A stretch of 64,000 bases of DNA from Gorsachius magnificus (GCA_034008185.1 CM067083.1:123150337-123214336), one strand, 5' to 3'. Shown: positions 24,428-38,448, numbered from the stretch's first letter. Notes: generated by a model from the letters alone, not told the origin. A program made the numbers and translations.

Positions 24428-26237
24428 TAGCTTAACATATCAGCAAGGTGGCTTTGCACTAGATTGGCTGATATACAGGCAGATGCTCTTCAGAGCTGAT
24501 TTTGCCATATAGGGATGACAGTAACCTTCAGCAAAGAGTTTTGCAGAGCTGGGTTTGCTGATGGCTTCAGCTGCCACAGAGAGATTTGCCCTCTGTCAGA
24601 CCCCTTGGACTAGCACAGAGCCCAGACCATTGTAGGGCAAAGTCAAAAAATACTAAGGTGATGTTCTTGAGCATGGGAACATGGCAAGGGTGGCTGAAGG
24701 GATGGGAACTGGTAGCACTCTCAGAGGAAGCATGCAAGGTTGGTAACTAGGAAAAATTATCTCGAGTTGATGTCAGGCAACAAAGTATTAGAATTTTGCT
24801 GTGACATCTGTAAAGTGCTTTTCGTACTTATTTTTCCAAGAAGCTTTTCTTTTGTGGTTAAAAGTGTTGAACTGCAAAACTCTTTTGTCCTAATTAGTAA
24901 CCAATTTTTCTGGAACTTGTATTGTCAGGCTGGTAGGAGAATTCTCTGTCTTCCTGGGTCTGAAGTCCTTGAAAGAAAACATCAGATTGCTCTCAAGGGA
25001 GAGTCATGGGGTTTAATACCACTTAAGGGCCCTGACACTCAATCATCTTCAGGGTGTCATGCAAGAGGCACCCACTTAGCTTTCTTGGTTTGTCCTTCAG
25101 GATATCTTGTTGCTGTGGAGATTTGCTGATAATGATGGAGTCAAGACAATATTCTCCAATTGTTTCTGAGTTAAGCTAGATGCCTAAAGTAGAGGGAGAT
25201 TAATCCTAGCTGAGAGGTTAAATATAGTGATGTAACATGTAAGAAGCAGGGAAAGAGAAAAGCACCAGTGAAGGGCCATTTAACCCACTTAAGGTATGAC
25301 CTGTGCATTTCAGGGTCACCTCTTCCCGTTGAATATGATGATTTTGGCCTCCAGATTTAAAGCCTCCACTAAATATAAATATTTGCAATGGTTTGAGCTT
25401 TGGGTATAAAGCTTCTGATTTATAGACACATATTGCAAATATATAAACCTTTGTGTTATTTTCCTCACCATATGGATGCTTAGGTAAGGCATTACATTTG
25501 TGACAGTTCCTTACAGATTGGGTACTACTAAAATGGTTCGGTACACAGAATGTGCATAGGACCTCCAGGAACCTTGGAAGGCACCACATGTATACAAATT
25601 ATTCTGCAAATTAATGCCATTTCCTAACTTTACCATAGACAAATGATCCTTCTCTCCCTCTTTCTGAACCACTTCCCTTCATCAACTTCTGCAAATAAAA
25701 ATACCTTCATGTAGGAGATCCAAGCAGAAAGCCTCCTTAGGGCAGCAGCTTTATATGTCCAGTAATTTATAGGCACCTTTTCTCCAGTGTGCATCTCTGA
25801 ATCGGTAGCTGGTTCTTATTTAGGAGGGCTTATTATTCACTTTTCTCTAACATTTGGGAAAGCGGGACATGCTACTCATTTGAAAATCATACCAGCTCCT
25901 TTATCACTGCCAGTCACAGCCAGCAACGCTACATTCCCAGCTTGACACGAAGGAGGAGGTTTGCCCTGAATAAATATAGTAGATAAATGGTCTTTCTGTT
26001 CCTCAGAAGAATTTGGGCCACTTCTCAAAGTTGGTGCCAGAAGTACAGTAGCAGAGTGGCATGGTTAAAGTTAATTGCACTCAGATTTTAGTTAAAAGTC
26101 TAACTAGCTTGTCAGCTTTGAATTTATATTTTCACAGTTCACTAGGGAGTGATAATAGGGAGGCTTTGATGTAGCTTACTGTTTTTTGCTTTGTACCAAA
26201 TGCTCCAAAGTTTAGTAAATAAACTTTTTTTTTATTG

Positions 26238-26256
26238 GGCGGGGGGGGGGGGCGGG
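26238..26256 (+). repeat. G run (G3-C-G12-C-G3)
   Basis: A continuous guanine run of twelve flanked by further GGG triplets. It could form a G-quadruplex in either DNA or the transcript. The length should be treated as uncertain, because homopolymers are error-prone in sequencing. Confidence 0.85.
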
Positions 26257-27783
26257 CATGAATGACAGCTTAAAGCCAGCCAGAAGAATCACGCTATGCC
26301 CTCACCGAGGGGCAGCAGGGGCAGCATAGCTGCATGGCTGGCCTGATAAAGATTTGCGTGGAGCACCAATGCTGAGCTCTCTTAAGAAACAGCTCATCGG
26401 AGATTTGTTAGTTAGGTGTTACTGGAGACTTGCTGAAACAGTGAAGCTGTGATGCACGAAGCACTACCTAATTAACTCTTTATTATCCCTGTAATATATT
26501 TGCTAATTCTCTCCGCTCGGGGAAACTGAGGCGTGCTCTTTTAGTTGCCTGGGATTCCCAAGGCTGTCCTGAACGGCAAGTGTTTGAGAGAATATAGATG
26601 TGAGACTGATTCAGAGCTCGTAACACAAGACTATGGCTTCTAAACCAAGGAAGACCTCTCTAAAATAATTGTTTTGAAAGATGGTGGTTCTGGCTTTAAC
26701 TGGAACCAAAGTATCTTCCCTCTATAATTTTTTAAAATCTCTGGAGAGAAAGGTTTGTGGTGCATAAAGCTGTGTACTGTTCCCCCACCCCGTAACCACC
26801 TGGGAAGGACCCAAGGTGTTCAATTGCCTTTCAAATACATGAGCAAAAAGGCATGTTGCTTGCCATTTAAAAAATCAGTAGGGTTTGCTATATTTTATTC
26901 TATTATTATTAGTTAACTTTCTATTAAAGAGATTACTGGGGTTGATACCTCCCAGGCACCTGTTCTCTGGTTCGAGGGCTCCCCCTAATTCCTGTTAAAG
27001 CCATTCCTAACACTTTTAAAACATTTTAATATAGTTTTAATTCTTCTTTCTCTGTAAATGAAGAGGAATAACGTACTGTCCTGCTTTACCTATTTCGCCT
27101 GGTGATGAGTGAAGAAATCACTGAGGTGTCTGAAGGTGCAAGTGGTTTTCTTACAACTGTTTTCCTGGACAGATGGATTCCATCACCAGATTCTTACTGC
27201 AGTGAAGACTTTGTTGCACAGGAGCTTCCTTCCAGCAGCTAGGATTTTCCCCTGCTGCAGGAGAGACTAACTGCCACGAATGCTTGATAGTGGAAATCGG
27301 TTCTAAAATGTTTGATACTAAGGAAAGCTATTGCGTATCAAGCCAATGACCTTGAAGTCTCTCTTTGGTGGGCTGCTGTTCTTTGGAGATCTGTTTGCTG
27401 AGCTGCTCTTTCCGCTGCAGGTGGTTTTGCAGAGCGAGCTGGCTGTGTTCAGACACGGAGATAAACTTCTGCCTTTGTACCCAAGGTTACACAAGCGTAG
27501 ATTACCACGGCCAGAGTCGGCTAACAGGAATGTGGTCTAATCTTGTTCTGGCTAACTCCAGTGAAAATGGGAACGCGTATTGCCAAAACTATTGGAGCAT
27601 CCAGTTGCTCTGAGGAGTCCAACAGGCTGCAGACAGGTTTGAACCGTCTGAGTGGGAAGGGACTTTCTGTTTTGCAAGAACTGCAACACTGATTTCAGCA
27701 CCTGTCTGGATGGTTCAGTGGTAATGTCATCGCCTGGAGGAATAGCTGGCTTTATTTGAAAGAAAAATTGGGGTTTGTCCATT

Positions 27784-27835
27784 CTGAAGTGGAAACCATA
27801 AGATTAAACCTGAAGTGGAAACCATAAGATTAAAA
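27784..27835. repeat. Perfect 26-nt tandem duplication, two copies
   Basis: The unit beginning ctgaagtggaaaccataag occurs twice head to tail with no difference except at the final base. This points to a recent replication-slippage or end-joining duplication. Confidence 0.95.
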
Positions 27836-28312
27836 TTTCATTGTCTTCAGAAGATTCTTGATGGGGCATTTGACAAAAAGAACCCGTTCATAAGGCAAAC
27901 AATGAAATATTTACTTGTAAAAACCATTACTGCTTTAATATGACATGTATAGGGTGGCTTCCTAAATTTCAGTGCAGATTGAAATACTGTATTGACATTT
28001 AACAGAGCGCTCTTAGCTTCTGTCTGTTTGAAATAAGTGGGCTTCACTGCGGAAAGAGTTAAACAGTCCAATATATTTTTTTTTTCTGATTTGTTTTTAT
28101 TAAAGCATACGTTTGAGTTTTGGGTGTACTCAAAATTCTGAAATGTCTCAATCGCTGCCTGGTGATGTAAGCACTGTATTTGAAAACTATTTGTTTGGGG
28201 GAGAGGATGTTGTTCTTGGTTTTTTGTGGCAAGGTTTTGAAAGAAATTTCTCTGATGTCTTTAAAAAGTTTACATATACTTCATTGGGCTGCCTTGACAG
28301 TACTTGAATTAC

Positions 28313-28352
28313 AAAAAAAAAAAAAAAAAATCAATTTTTTTTTTGTTTTTTT
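28313..28352. repeat. A18 / T10-G-T7 inverted homopolymers
   Basis: A run of 18 A is followed after TCA-type spacing by 10 T, G, and 7 T. The transcript could fold as a simple A-U hairpin. It is probably a chance juxtaposition of a poly-A and a poly-T tract. Confidence 0.8.
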
Positions 28353-29483
28353 CCCTACACAGGACACATGTAGATGTCACACAAGGAATGTTTAAGCTTT
28401 CGACTGAATTTCACTCTTGTACTTACATGAGGCTGGGATTACACGCTTTCGCAGATGGTTTGGGCTGGCTGCTGAGGGTGGGTGTGCGTTGGCTGCGCCT
28501 GTAGCCTGTGTGGGTTGCAGTGGATTGGACCACGTCTACTGGAGACCTTTATGTAATGCACTCTTGTACAGTTAGGAGTTTAATGTTTATTTCATCCCTT
28601 TTCTGCACTATATAGTATCCTTTCTCAATACAGAATACATTATGCTGAACCTAGTTCAACTACTCATTCGTGTAAGTACTGAAAAAAACTAGAAATGCAG
28701 AATCTGAGATTGATCATGTAACTTGACTCGCTCTGATCCTACCATGAGATTATTTAGACAATCATAATTGTTAATTACATAATTATGTACTGTTCATTTC
28801 TCTGGAAATAGCACTCACGTAATGAACATCTATTCAGTATTTTGTTTTCATTTAGGGTGTGGCCTTGGTCTTTATTTACTACATACAATTCAAATGCTGC
28901 TCAGAAGACAGAATTATAAATATTTTTGATCGCTTTCTGCATTGGCTGCTATGGTAGTATCGACACCCTTTCTTTTCAGCGTTTCCTCTGTGGTCTGGAG
29001 AAGAGATCGGGTACTTGTAGAGGACAGTTTGTTATATCCCGAAGTAGGATGAGTCAAAATCTGGAGGAGTCTGCTGAGCAAGGAGAATTCCCCCCTCACT
29101 TGTCCCAATCCTCATAATGTTGCTATGAGATGGAGAGGATACAGTCCCAGCCTTTTGAGCTCAAAACTTGTATTTTTTAATAGTAAACTTAAAAGGCTGG
29201 GGCACCAGCCTGTTTGCTGGCCTCCGATTCTCTGTGCTATTAAACTGGAAGCACAGTTCCTGGCCAAATAACGGTGGCGTACTATGCCCTGCCCTGTTTT
29301 AGGAAACTAGCATATATCAAGATCTCTTCCTAGGAGCAGTTTGGGTGCAGCTGCTCAATTTTGTATGATGCAGTATAGATGTCTACTGATTTTAGGTTTG
29401 CAGCTTGAGATAGCTGAGACCTCAGCTTTTTTTATTTTCAGATTACTTTAAATAATAGAGTTGCGTGTATCCACAGTACTACT

Positions 29484-29545
29484 AACGGTTGGACTTGATG
29501 ATTTTAAAAGTCTTTTCCAACCTAAACGGTTCTATGATTCTATGA
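29484..29545 (+). mobile_element. CR1 3'-terminal scrap
   Basis: The block taacggttggacttgatgat followed by aaaagtcttttccaacctaaa and terminal tctatgattctatga is the last 60 bases of a CR1 of the same subfamily as the 2.3-kb element. Confidence 0.88.
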
Positions 29546-29745
29546 CACTACTTTTGACTTAAGAAAAGCTCTGAATTGTTTTCAGATTGAGGCTTTTGAC
29601 AGGCACTTAATACAAGGAGAAATAGAAATGAAGAGCATGAATTCATATCAGTGTGCTCTGTGGCCAAGGCCAAAGTAGAATTGAATTTCTCAGATCAGCG
29701 TTGAGCTAATTTAGCCAAAAAACTCTTGTTTGTTTGCCTCTGTAT

Positions 29746-30069
29746 ACAAATATCTCAAGGGTGGACGTCATGAGGACAGAGCCAGGCTCTTCTCACAGGT
29801 GTTCAGCGCCAGGCCAAGGGGCCATGGGCACAACCTGAAGCAGAAGAGGTTCCAGTTGAACGGGAGGAAGAACTTGTTGACTTTGAGGGTGCCCAAGCCC
29901 TGGCCCAGGCTGCCCAGGGGGGCTGTGGAGTCTCCTTCTCTGGAGATATTCAACCCCCGCCTGGACGCTGTCCTGTGCCCCCTGCTCTGGGTGAGCCTGC
30001 TTGAGCAGGGGGGTGGGACTGGGTGAGCTCTGGAGCACCCTTCCAACCCCTGCCATTCTGGGATTCTAT
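29746..30069 (+). mobile_element. CR1 3'-end fragment, LLEQGGG-type subfamily
   Basis: Encodes an open 98-codon frame (29730-30026) with YKYLKGGRHEDRARLFSQVF, RFQLNGRKNLLTLRV and SPSLEIFNPRLDAVLCPLLW blocks, then the 3' end (cattctgggattct). The same subfamily occurs in the opposite orientation at 60506-60966. Confidence 0.9.
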
Positions 30070-33000
30070 CGTTTTGCAGCAGATGAGATGTGGTCCTGTA
30101 GAGTGCTGCCTCCTTTACTGCAAACCTCTGATTCATCTCTGAAGAAGTCAGACCTGCAAGAGAGGAGGTCCTATGCCAAACATAACACGTAGCTGCATAG
30201 TTAAAACGGTATCAATATGCAAAAGCACAAAGGTGCTGAAAGAGTCAGACACCTAAATATTCTTGTGGATTTGAGATACAGTAATCCCTCCAGCACCCAT
30301 AGACTTCAGTTTAGTGTTTAGCTCTGAAAATTGTCTCTCTGTGTAATACAGGTTTTGAAACTCAGGTTCACACACCTGGAGCTGAAAGATTTTAGTTTTT
30401 CACTCTTAGTTTCTGGCAAGAATAACTGAAGTACTAAAGAAGAGAGAGGTTTTGATGTCAGCCCCACTGCTTTGTTGTTCATTTGTTATGCATAGGAATG
30501 GGTTTTTTTCATCCTTTCATATATTCCTGGATTAAAGAAATAAGCATTATTTCAGGATGACTGCACAGTGGGAAGTTATTGTTTTATTAGAGAGGCAAAT
30601 TATGCCTCAGGGAAATACGCTGGTCACCTTTCATTTAGAAGGCTATTCCATATCCAACATGCCTCCATACAAAACAGACAAATTTGGAATTTTTTTTCCT
30701 ATTTGATTTCATTTTTGATGCATCGACACCTCTGCCTTTTTTGGGTTACAGTTTCTTATATAAGTACAGTCAGCTCACAGCGGGAGGTGATATAAATACC
30801 TGGGTAGAAACTCATCCTCTGAAGTTGCTCTATTAATCCATGCCATCAGGGATGCAGCTTATATGTGTCACCTTGTGGACAGTGCAGGTGAGAAAACGGA
30901 GCACGAGAGCTTTCCATTCAAATAGTGTTTTCTGTAAAAAGACTTGGTGATATTTTTAGACGCCTTTGGCTATCTTAACTCTTTATATGTGATGGCCTTG
31001 TGTGTAAATGTACACATGCCTGGTGCTTGCCTACCGCCACGTCTGTGCCTGTATGTGCCTAGAAGTGATCGTGAGCACAAATCTACAGACAGAGCATGTC
31101 TTGCTAGCATGGTTTATTAATTAGATCTAATTCATTGCACTCATTGGGAATTCCCTCTGAACACTTCAAAGCACTCGATGCAGATATTTGCTTGCTCGCG
31201 TGTGATTCCTGGTGCCTTACTTACTGTCATGTGGCTAGAAGACTTCTTGAATCTGCAAAGTGCCTCATTTGTGATGAATAAAGCTACACAGGTACCAGCG
31301 TCTTTAGACACCGATAGCTGGTTGGGAACTGTGTTAATTGCTGTGTTACGCTGGGGAAGGCAGCGCTTCTCAAGCTCTTAATCAAAGGACCACAGCCCCT
31401 TTGAGAGAAACATCCTGCAGACTATCTTACCTCCAAGTGTTCGGCAGCTGGGGGCGAGAGAGGTACCAAAGTAGTTTATATTGGAGTAAGCAAACCCATA
31501 TTATCTTACAAACCCCTCATTTTACTCTTTCAGTTGGCTTTTTAATTAGGTACTGACTGCTGTGGGGAATTGGTTCTTGCCTGTGTCTGCCTGCATGCAG
31601 TGACTCGTCCCCGTCAGCTGAGCGTGAACGGATTGCGTGGGGGGGTTTTGCAATCAGCCCATGGCCCATCTTCTTGCGTCTTGGCACGAGCGTGCTGAAG
31701 TCTTGGTTACAGAGCAAGTAGAAGTCAAGCTCATTCTGTTTTTATGAAAAGAGCTTTTAGAAGAAGAAAAAGGAACATCATACCAAAGGCGAGACTGGCT
31801 GGGAAGGCAACAGCTCATTGGTACGCTTGGGTTACAGAGAGAAAAGTGTAGTAGTCTCTACTCCAATTTACCTGGTCGCTATCAAAACCTCTTTCCAGTT
31901 TCCTACCTTCCCCACAAGTCAAATGTTCAAAAATAGTTTCTGGCTTTTGCATTTAATGTAAACCACCTCACATTAGTAATGTAGCAACAAAACATGGTTT
32001 AGACCCCTCTGAAGTATCTCAAAATGTCTCTGCCTGTGTATGCAGAAACTACTTATGTACTATTAATGTGGGGGATTTTAAGAGTAGGAGAAGGAGGAGC
32101 GTTTACAGGTTAGGTAAAAACTTTTGTGCTAGGGTGCAAAAGCATCGATAGCATGTTAATGCTTTTGTGTTACGAGATGCTTCTCCATCTTGTCGCGTTC
32201 CTGTGACATACCTTATGCTTTCATCCTGGGTGTGTCTGACTTCACAGTATGAATGCTGTTTTGGGGGTGGACCAGGGCAGAGAAGGAAATTTTTGTGTTT
32301 CTTGGAGAGCTGTTACAGTTAATCCTGGAGAGCCAGAAGCTGCTTAGGTTTTCTTCCCTTCAGAGGGCTTCAGATACATGTTATCACACATTAACTTATC
32401 TTGATTAATTCTGCAAAAGATATGGGAGCAGTTCCCTCGAGTTCTTGTGAAATTGAGAGGGACGTACTATCTCGCCATCATCCTCTCTTGGCGTCAGAGT
32501 GTCTGTCTACTGGCATTACTTTAAGCCAAGGGAAATTGCTTGACATCACTTAAATTTCTGAATATCTAGACAGCGGGAGTTTGGCACTCCGAGGGTGAAT
32601 TCTGAAGCCAGTTTTATCCATTGGATGGTATAGATCATGTCGACACACATGCTTTATTGCTTGTGCAAAATCCTCAAGGTAGACTTCCCCAGGTGCAGTA
32701 GCAGCAATTTCAAGGCACGCTGCTAACAAAGTTCAGGGTTTTCTTTCCCCCCCTCTCTCCCCCCTTCTTATTTTTGGCAGAGATGGGTGGATGCCACACT
32801 CCTATCGAGATGCACGCTATTTCTGAGCATAAGTTTGTGATTATGGTTACTGTAAGAGAAGAGATCCGGATGTTTTTCGGGGTCCAAGGTAAATTCCTTT
32901 CTGCATAATGTAAGCAAATTAATCCACACAGCATAGAAACTCATACAGTTTCAAATGGTGATTTCAGTACACTGGCCTCATATCCAGGTAGTGATCGAGA

Positions 33001-34113
33001 TCTGTGTAAACTGCATGTCTTTAAGACAGAATTTATTAAAATGTCTCACTTTTGGCTCATTTTATTTGATGGAAACCTCATATTTAAAAAACAAAATAAT
33101 TCAAAAAGTCTAGTTTCTCCTAGGGAAAGTTTCTTCTGAATTGAGCATGAAATATTTGGGTTTTTTTTTTTTCTTTTTTTTCTGAAAATCTTTTTCAGCT
33201 GTGTTTGAGTCTTTCACTTTGATCAAGAAGCAAGTTGCCAGTCTGTCTATTGAAATTTGCAGAAGGCCCTATACTGCTTTTCCAAAGGAGACGGAAAAAA
33301 AATAAAAGTTTTAGGAAGTTTTAGGAAGTTCATTCCGAGTTTTGTTTCTTCAGCCACCAGCTCAAAGCCAGGCTTTGCCAAACAGATTCCCCATGAAATG
33401 GCTGTTGTCTGTCTTTTTTTTCTTTTTTTTTTTTTTTTCCTTTTCATTTTTGTTGTTCTTTGACAAGACTATCTTAGCAGTGTCAAAAAGGACCTCACTT
33501 AACCAAAACAGGAGCGGTTAACAATATCCAGTCTCTGATCAGTCTTTTCCTCCTGAGACTTGTGTTAAGTTTATTTTGCCATTCTTGAGAGGTGGTTGCT
33601 TTTACAGTCAACTCTGCCTTTGATATTACAGCGAAGTAAAGCTTCTAAATTTGTCCTGGCTGTGTTTGCTTTTTGAGGATTTTCTGGACAAGTGTTTCAG
33701 CTCTTCCTTTCCTGTTCTGTCTGATATCTAGGGATAAACACACCCGGACACATGCACATACCCACACAGGCTGTTCTATCCAGAGTGCTGTGCGTAATGC
33801 TGCTGTTGGTTTCAAGTGATTAGGGTCTTTAAATACTTGTTTCATTCCAGTTTGGGTTCGAAGGAATATTTGACATTGTTGATGCCATCACCACACAGTT
33901 CTTGTCTTGTCCAAGGATCATTTTGTCATCAGTCTTTTCCATATTTTCATATTATTGCAGGGGATTTGAGTAAATTTTTCTTTATTGTAATAGAACTTAA
34001 AGACAAATGGCAGAGTGACTTAGAGAAATGCCTTCCTTTTGAAAACTTTACTCAATAGCAGTAAGAGTAGCAAGCTAAGTTTTGGTATTTTGTGGATGTA
34101 GGGAAGTATTTTT
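30070..34113. other. Intronic stretch without gene
   Basis: Ordinary intron with T-rich tracts at 33160-33181 and 33414-33438 and a 10-base tandem (gttttaggaa twice) near 33307-33328. No exon or transposon recognised. Confidence 0.6.
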
Positions 34114-34180
34114 CACAGAATCACAGAATGGCAAAGGTTGGAAAGGACCTTGGGAGATCATCTAGTCCAAACCTCCTGGA
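34114..34180 (-). mobile_element. CR1 3'-terminal scrap
   Basis: The sequence cacagaatcacagaatggc, then aaaggttggaaaggacct and agatcatctagtccaa, is the reverse complement of a CR1 3' end. It has no coding part. Confidence 0.85.
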
Positions 34181-35303
34181 TTTTTTTCACTTTAATGAGG
34201 ATACCGAGTCATGTTTAAGGGTAAAATATATCAGGAGCACATTAATTGTAAAAGCAAAATTTTAGAAGCTTCTTTTTTTGCCAAAGAGGAAAGTCCTGCT
34301 TGCATTAAAGAACTGATTCATGGATTACAGCTTCAGTGGTTTGTGTACATTTTGGAGCTCCATACGTTCTTCTGTGTAGATATGTAGGTAGGTCTTTAAG
34401 TCACCTGGAAAGTTAATATGTTTGAGGATCTTGTGTGCTTTTAGAAGTGAAACTGGACTGTTCTTTTAAACTTTACCCCAATTACCTTGCCCTACAAGAA
34501 ATTAGTAGCAGAAGTGAGTCTAGAGGTCAGGAGTCTTGAACGACCCAACGGCTTTCTTGTGGCTTGACTTTCAGTGGTACCTTGAGCATCAATAAAGTTC
34601 TCCTCCCATTTTTATGGCGCCCCGTGGCTTCTATGATGTGCATTTAATAGCTGTGCTGTATTTTCTAGAATTGTTTAAATGACTCTGCTGTTTTATTTCC
34701 TTTCTGTTGGCAAGAATGGATTGGCTTTTGGTACTTCAGAAAGGCAATAATAGATTGCCAGCATCATGATTTTAGTAACGATGTATATTGAGGGCTGAGG
34801 AGGAGTGTAAGAGCAATTGCTGATGTTTCTGAAATATGCCATGTGGCAATGATATGTGGGTCTATGCTAAACAGTATTTGTTTTTATATACATTGGTAAG
34901 TGAAAATGGGGCTTTATAGAGAGACTAGGAACTTGGTTTCTATCTGGAAGGTATTTATGGCCCCTATGTTCAAGTCTTAGTTGAGGATGCCTCCTCAAGT
35001 GGTGTTGATGTGTTAAAAAAGGGGCACTTGGGATGTGTATCTGTCCAGTTGGGGTGACGAATGCCAATGCCACTTGCTGTCACTTGGGTGATCGGTGTAA
35101 AGCCAGGGATGGTGGGGTCTGATGCCTGGGCCCACACGGCACAGGCATTTTGCACTGTCCCTTGAACGTACCACTGATTGTGTCAGTAGACGTCAAAATA
35201 ACAAAATACATCTATAGGCATGGCTGTCTGATCCTGACAGTGCTGCTCACCCACCAGAGTAGTATTTGAGGAGAATTTGGGAAGCACAACAGCATCTTCC
35301 ACA
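34181..35303. other. Intronic stretch without gene or clear repeat
   Basis: Nothing recognised on either strand. Confidence 0.6.
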
Positions 35304-35366
35304 AGATTGGTTGGTCCTGATGATCTTAAAGGTCTTTTACAACCTAAACATTCTGTGATTCTATGA
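35304..35366 (+). mobile_element. CR1 3'-terminal scrap
   Basis: ggttggtcctgatgatctt, then aaaggtcttttacaacctaaa and attctgtgattctatga, is a diverged CR1 tail. It lies only 35 bases upstream of a second tail from another subfamily. Confidence 0.85.
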
Positions 35367-35399
35367 ATATTAGAAAGAAACATTTAACTTCATTGTCTA

Positions 35400-35474
35400 G
35401 ACTGTGCTCTTACCTAGAAAGGTTGGACTAGATGATCCTTGGGGTCCCTTCTAGCCTAGGATTCTATGATTCTA
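35400..35474 (+). mobile_element. CR1 3'-terminal scrap, second subfamily
   Basis: The actgtgctcttacctagaaa block followed by ggttggactagatgatcctt and attctatgattcta matches the 3' end of the copy at 48328-48796. It is the tail of a different CR1 subfamily from its neighbour. Confidence 0.87.
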
Positions 35475-38448
35475 AAACCCCTTTTTGGACCAATGTGCTG
35501 CTGTGATGTTGAGTCCATCTCGCCTGTGGATGACAATGTTTTAACAAGAAGTAACACCAGTTTTATACAGGGTGGAGGCTGAAGCACCCATAAATTAAAT
35601 CATGTGTGGGCAGGTGATGGAAAGATAGGAGATAAACCGAGGTCCTTGGAGGCTCTGTCTAGTGTGCCCTTTGCACACTAAGAAACTGAGGTGGAAGGAC
35701 AGAAGTAACATAGAGAGAAGGAGGGACCAGGAGAGAGAGAATGAAAAAAGCAAAGCAAACCATGGAAGAGAAAAGTTAATATACCAACGTAATTCCCATG
35801 TGCAAGAAATGTCCTTTTGCCAGCTAATTGGTTCTATTGCAAGGGGAATATTTCTATCTTTCGTGTAGTAAAGAGTGCTATTTAACTACTGAGATATGTT
35901 TTAAAACGTAAGTCACCCTGGGTGTGGCGGAGGAGGAGATCAGTTTGCACTGAAGATACAGAAGATTTTAGGTAGTTCTCAGTGCTCCCAAAAATCCTAA
36001 CATGAAATTTTTCCCAAAACCTTTTGGACTACAGTTATGAGAAATACTTGAGTCTTTTTCTTTTTTTTTTTTTTTTTTTTTTTCCTTTTGCTTAAGCAAG
36101 TTTAATTTTTACTGCCAGTCTTGGTGGTGTCTGTTCTGGAGAGTAGCAGGAAAAGCTGATAAGGGCATAGGACAGAAATCTGTGTGCTTATCTCACTGCA
36201 ACACATGGAGCTGAGAGTGCATCCTTTTCCTGTCCTAGGACAGGAGACGTAAACTGACCATCTCCTGACAGCAGTGACTTCAAACAGAGCCTCTAACGTC
36301 TAGAGGGTATGAATCTTCTCTCAACTTCAGAGGCCAGCTAGGTGAAAGTGGGTCACTGGCTGTTTAGAAAGCTGGGTTTGTGCCAGAAGAAAAAATAAAA
36401 AAAAAAAAGAACCCACATTTCTGATAACTGCTGGGTCAATCGACATCTCCGTAGACATTGTAGTGTTTTGTGGTTGGGTTTGGTTTTTTTTCCCAAAGGG
36501 CATAAATGCAGCATGACTCCGAATTTTTTTGTTTAGACTTCTACCAGAACGTGAATTAAGTTTTTAAAAAAAAAAAGAAGAAAAAGATTTAACTGTTTTT
36601 TCTAAGAGAGTTTTGTAAAAATCAGAGTTGTGCTATCAGATCTGGAACAAAGGTCAGACAAAAATTGTCCTCAAAGAAGGGGTTATTTGGACAGTGAGTG
36701 TCTTTATAGCTGAACATCAGAGGTTTTCTTTTATGTATTGTCTTTACATGACCTAGAAATGAAGGGTCTAAGGCTCAGAGAATGTGAATTGGAGCAAAGA
36801 GAGCCTTCCACCAAGACTGCCCGAGCCTCGGTGTGGCTGGACCTCAGGATCTTAGCCAGGGCCTGTGCTGTGGCTCTAGGTTAGTAACCAATTACTGGAA
36901 AAAATATAAACACACTTAAGCATTGGTTAGACTGGCTCATTTCTGTTTCACTTAATAGTTAGATTTCATTCCTAATTTTCACCATTGAGATAGGCACAAG
37001 AAGCCCCAGCTTGCAGCTCTTCTTCTGGCCATGTGTGGAAATATATCTCAGTGGCCAAAGCCCAGGACTAGAAATCCAGGAACAAAACCAGGAGTTTCAC
37101 ATCAAATATTGGTGCTATACAGTTTGGAGCAAACTCCACTTCACTGCTTTCTGGGCCTCGGTGTCCTTATTTGTTGAACAGCCCAAGAACTCCACAATAA
37201 TGCCAAGTTCAACACAGAAGATCACAGTGGGAAAGGGACTTTGGAAGTGCACAGTATTTCTCTTCTAATTAACTGCCTGCCTGGCAACCCAGCACTTTAT
37301 ATAGTGGCTGTGCTCTGAAGTCTACCCTCGGGTAAGTGTGGCGCCAGATCTTCAATTACCCGAGGATCCTGGGACTAATGCAGTTTGCCCAAGTTTGACA
37401 GCAGCGTAGTATGCTGACACATCAGCTGAAGGTGCAGCCTTATTATTTGAACATTTATTTATTGCTATGACATTGGCATGCCTTGCCAATAAAAGTCTTC
37501 TCATCTGTTTCACATGTTAACTTTGAGACCTCACCAAAGCTGAAGAAATAGGTATGATCTCATCCTTTCCCTTTGTTTCAGGATGCAGAACGATTCCTCC
37601 AGATTGATTGATTTTTTTTTTTATTATTATTTTATTTTTTATTTATTTTAACAGTCATTCCTGGTAAATGCGAGAGCTGTCTGAATTATTAGCATTAAAT
37701 CTCAAAGCTTTTCAGCTCTAGTCTGGAATTTGAGGTTTACTACAGTCCTTAATCTCAGCTCGTGGTCACATAACTTTGATACAGGCTGGCTTTGATTGGA
37801 AAACCAGCAAACTTTTATCGCTTCCCTCCTTCCAGTCAGATACGTTTCTGTCCCAGCAAACCCCAAATAACTTCCTAAACACAGCTCAGATAGTACAAAG
37901 CAGCTCTAGGACCCTTCAGCAGAAGGATGAATGGGATCCCTAGAGTTGTATGATTAATCTCATTATAATCTCAACTTGCTAGTTCTCTTCCAGTCCCCAT
38001 GAATCAGATGCAAATTGTACCCTGTAGAGTTGGCTAATCTGTCATCCACAGCAGACTGTCAGCTACCTGTCCAGACCAGGTATTTAAAAAAAGTCATCTT
38101 GGAACCCTTCACGTTGTCTTTCTCACATGGCTGTCACCTCTCCAGGATTTGTATTGTTTTCAGCTTGGCTTTAAAGACAAAAGCAAAAAAGTGAAAACAT
38201 TTTTTCTTCTGCCTTCAAACTAGTGATGGACTAAAGGCATAAATTTTGACAGTTTTGGATTCAAAATCTAAATATAGGGACCAGCTGAGGCTGGTCTTCT
38301 GAGAAGCAGAGCAGCTCAAGCTGGGAGTTCAGCTCCAAGCTTACACCCGCATCCCCTTTTCTTCAAGACAGGAAAACTGGAAACTGGTCCGAGCACTGGG
38401 TGTGAAGATCCCAGCCTGTGAGGGAACGTACCGCACCTTGTGCGCAGC
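35475..38448. other. Intronic stretch; homopolymers and AT-rich patch
   Basis: No gene recognised. T run of about 23 at 36061-36083, A-rich runs at 36397-36410 and 36564-36588, and an AT-only low-complexity patch at 37611-37651. Confidence 0.6.

Larger units (their letters stand above)
24428..29483. other. Intronic stretch; G run, tandem duplication and A/T hairpin
   Basis: No gene seen. It contains a G12 run at 26241-26252 inside a G/C-rich patch, a perfect 26-nt tandem duplication at 27784-27835, and an A18 run followed by T10 and T7 runs at 28313-28352. Confidence 0.6.
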
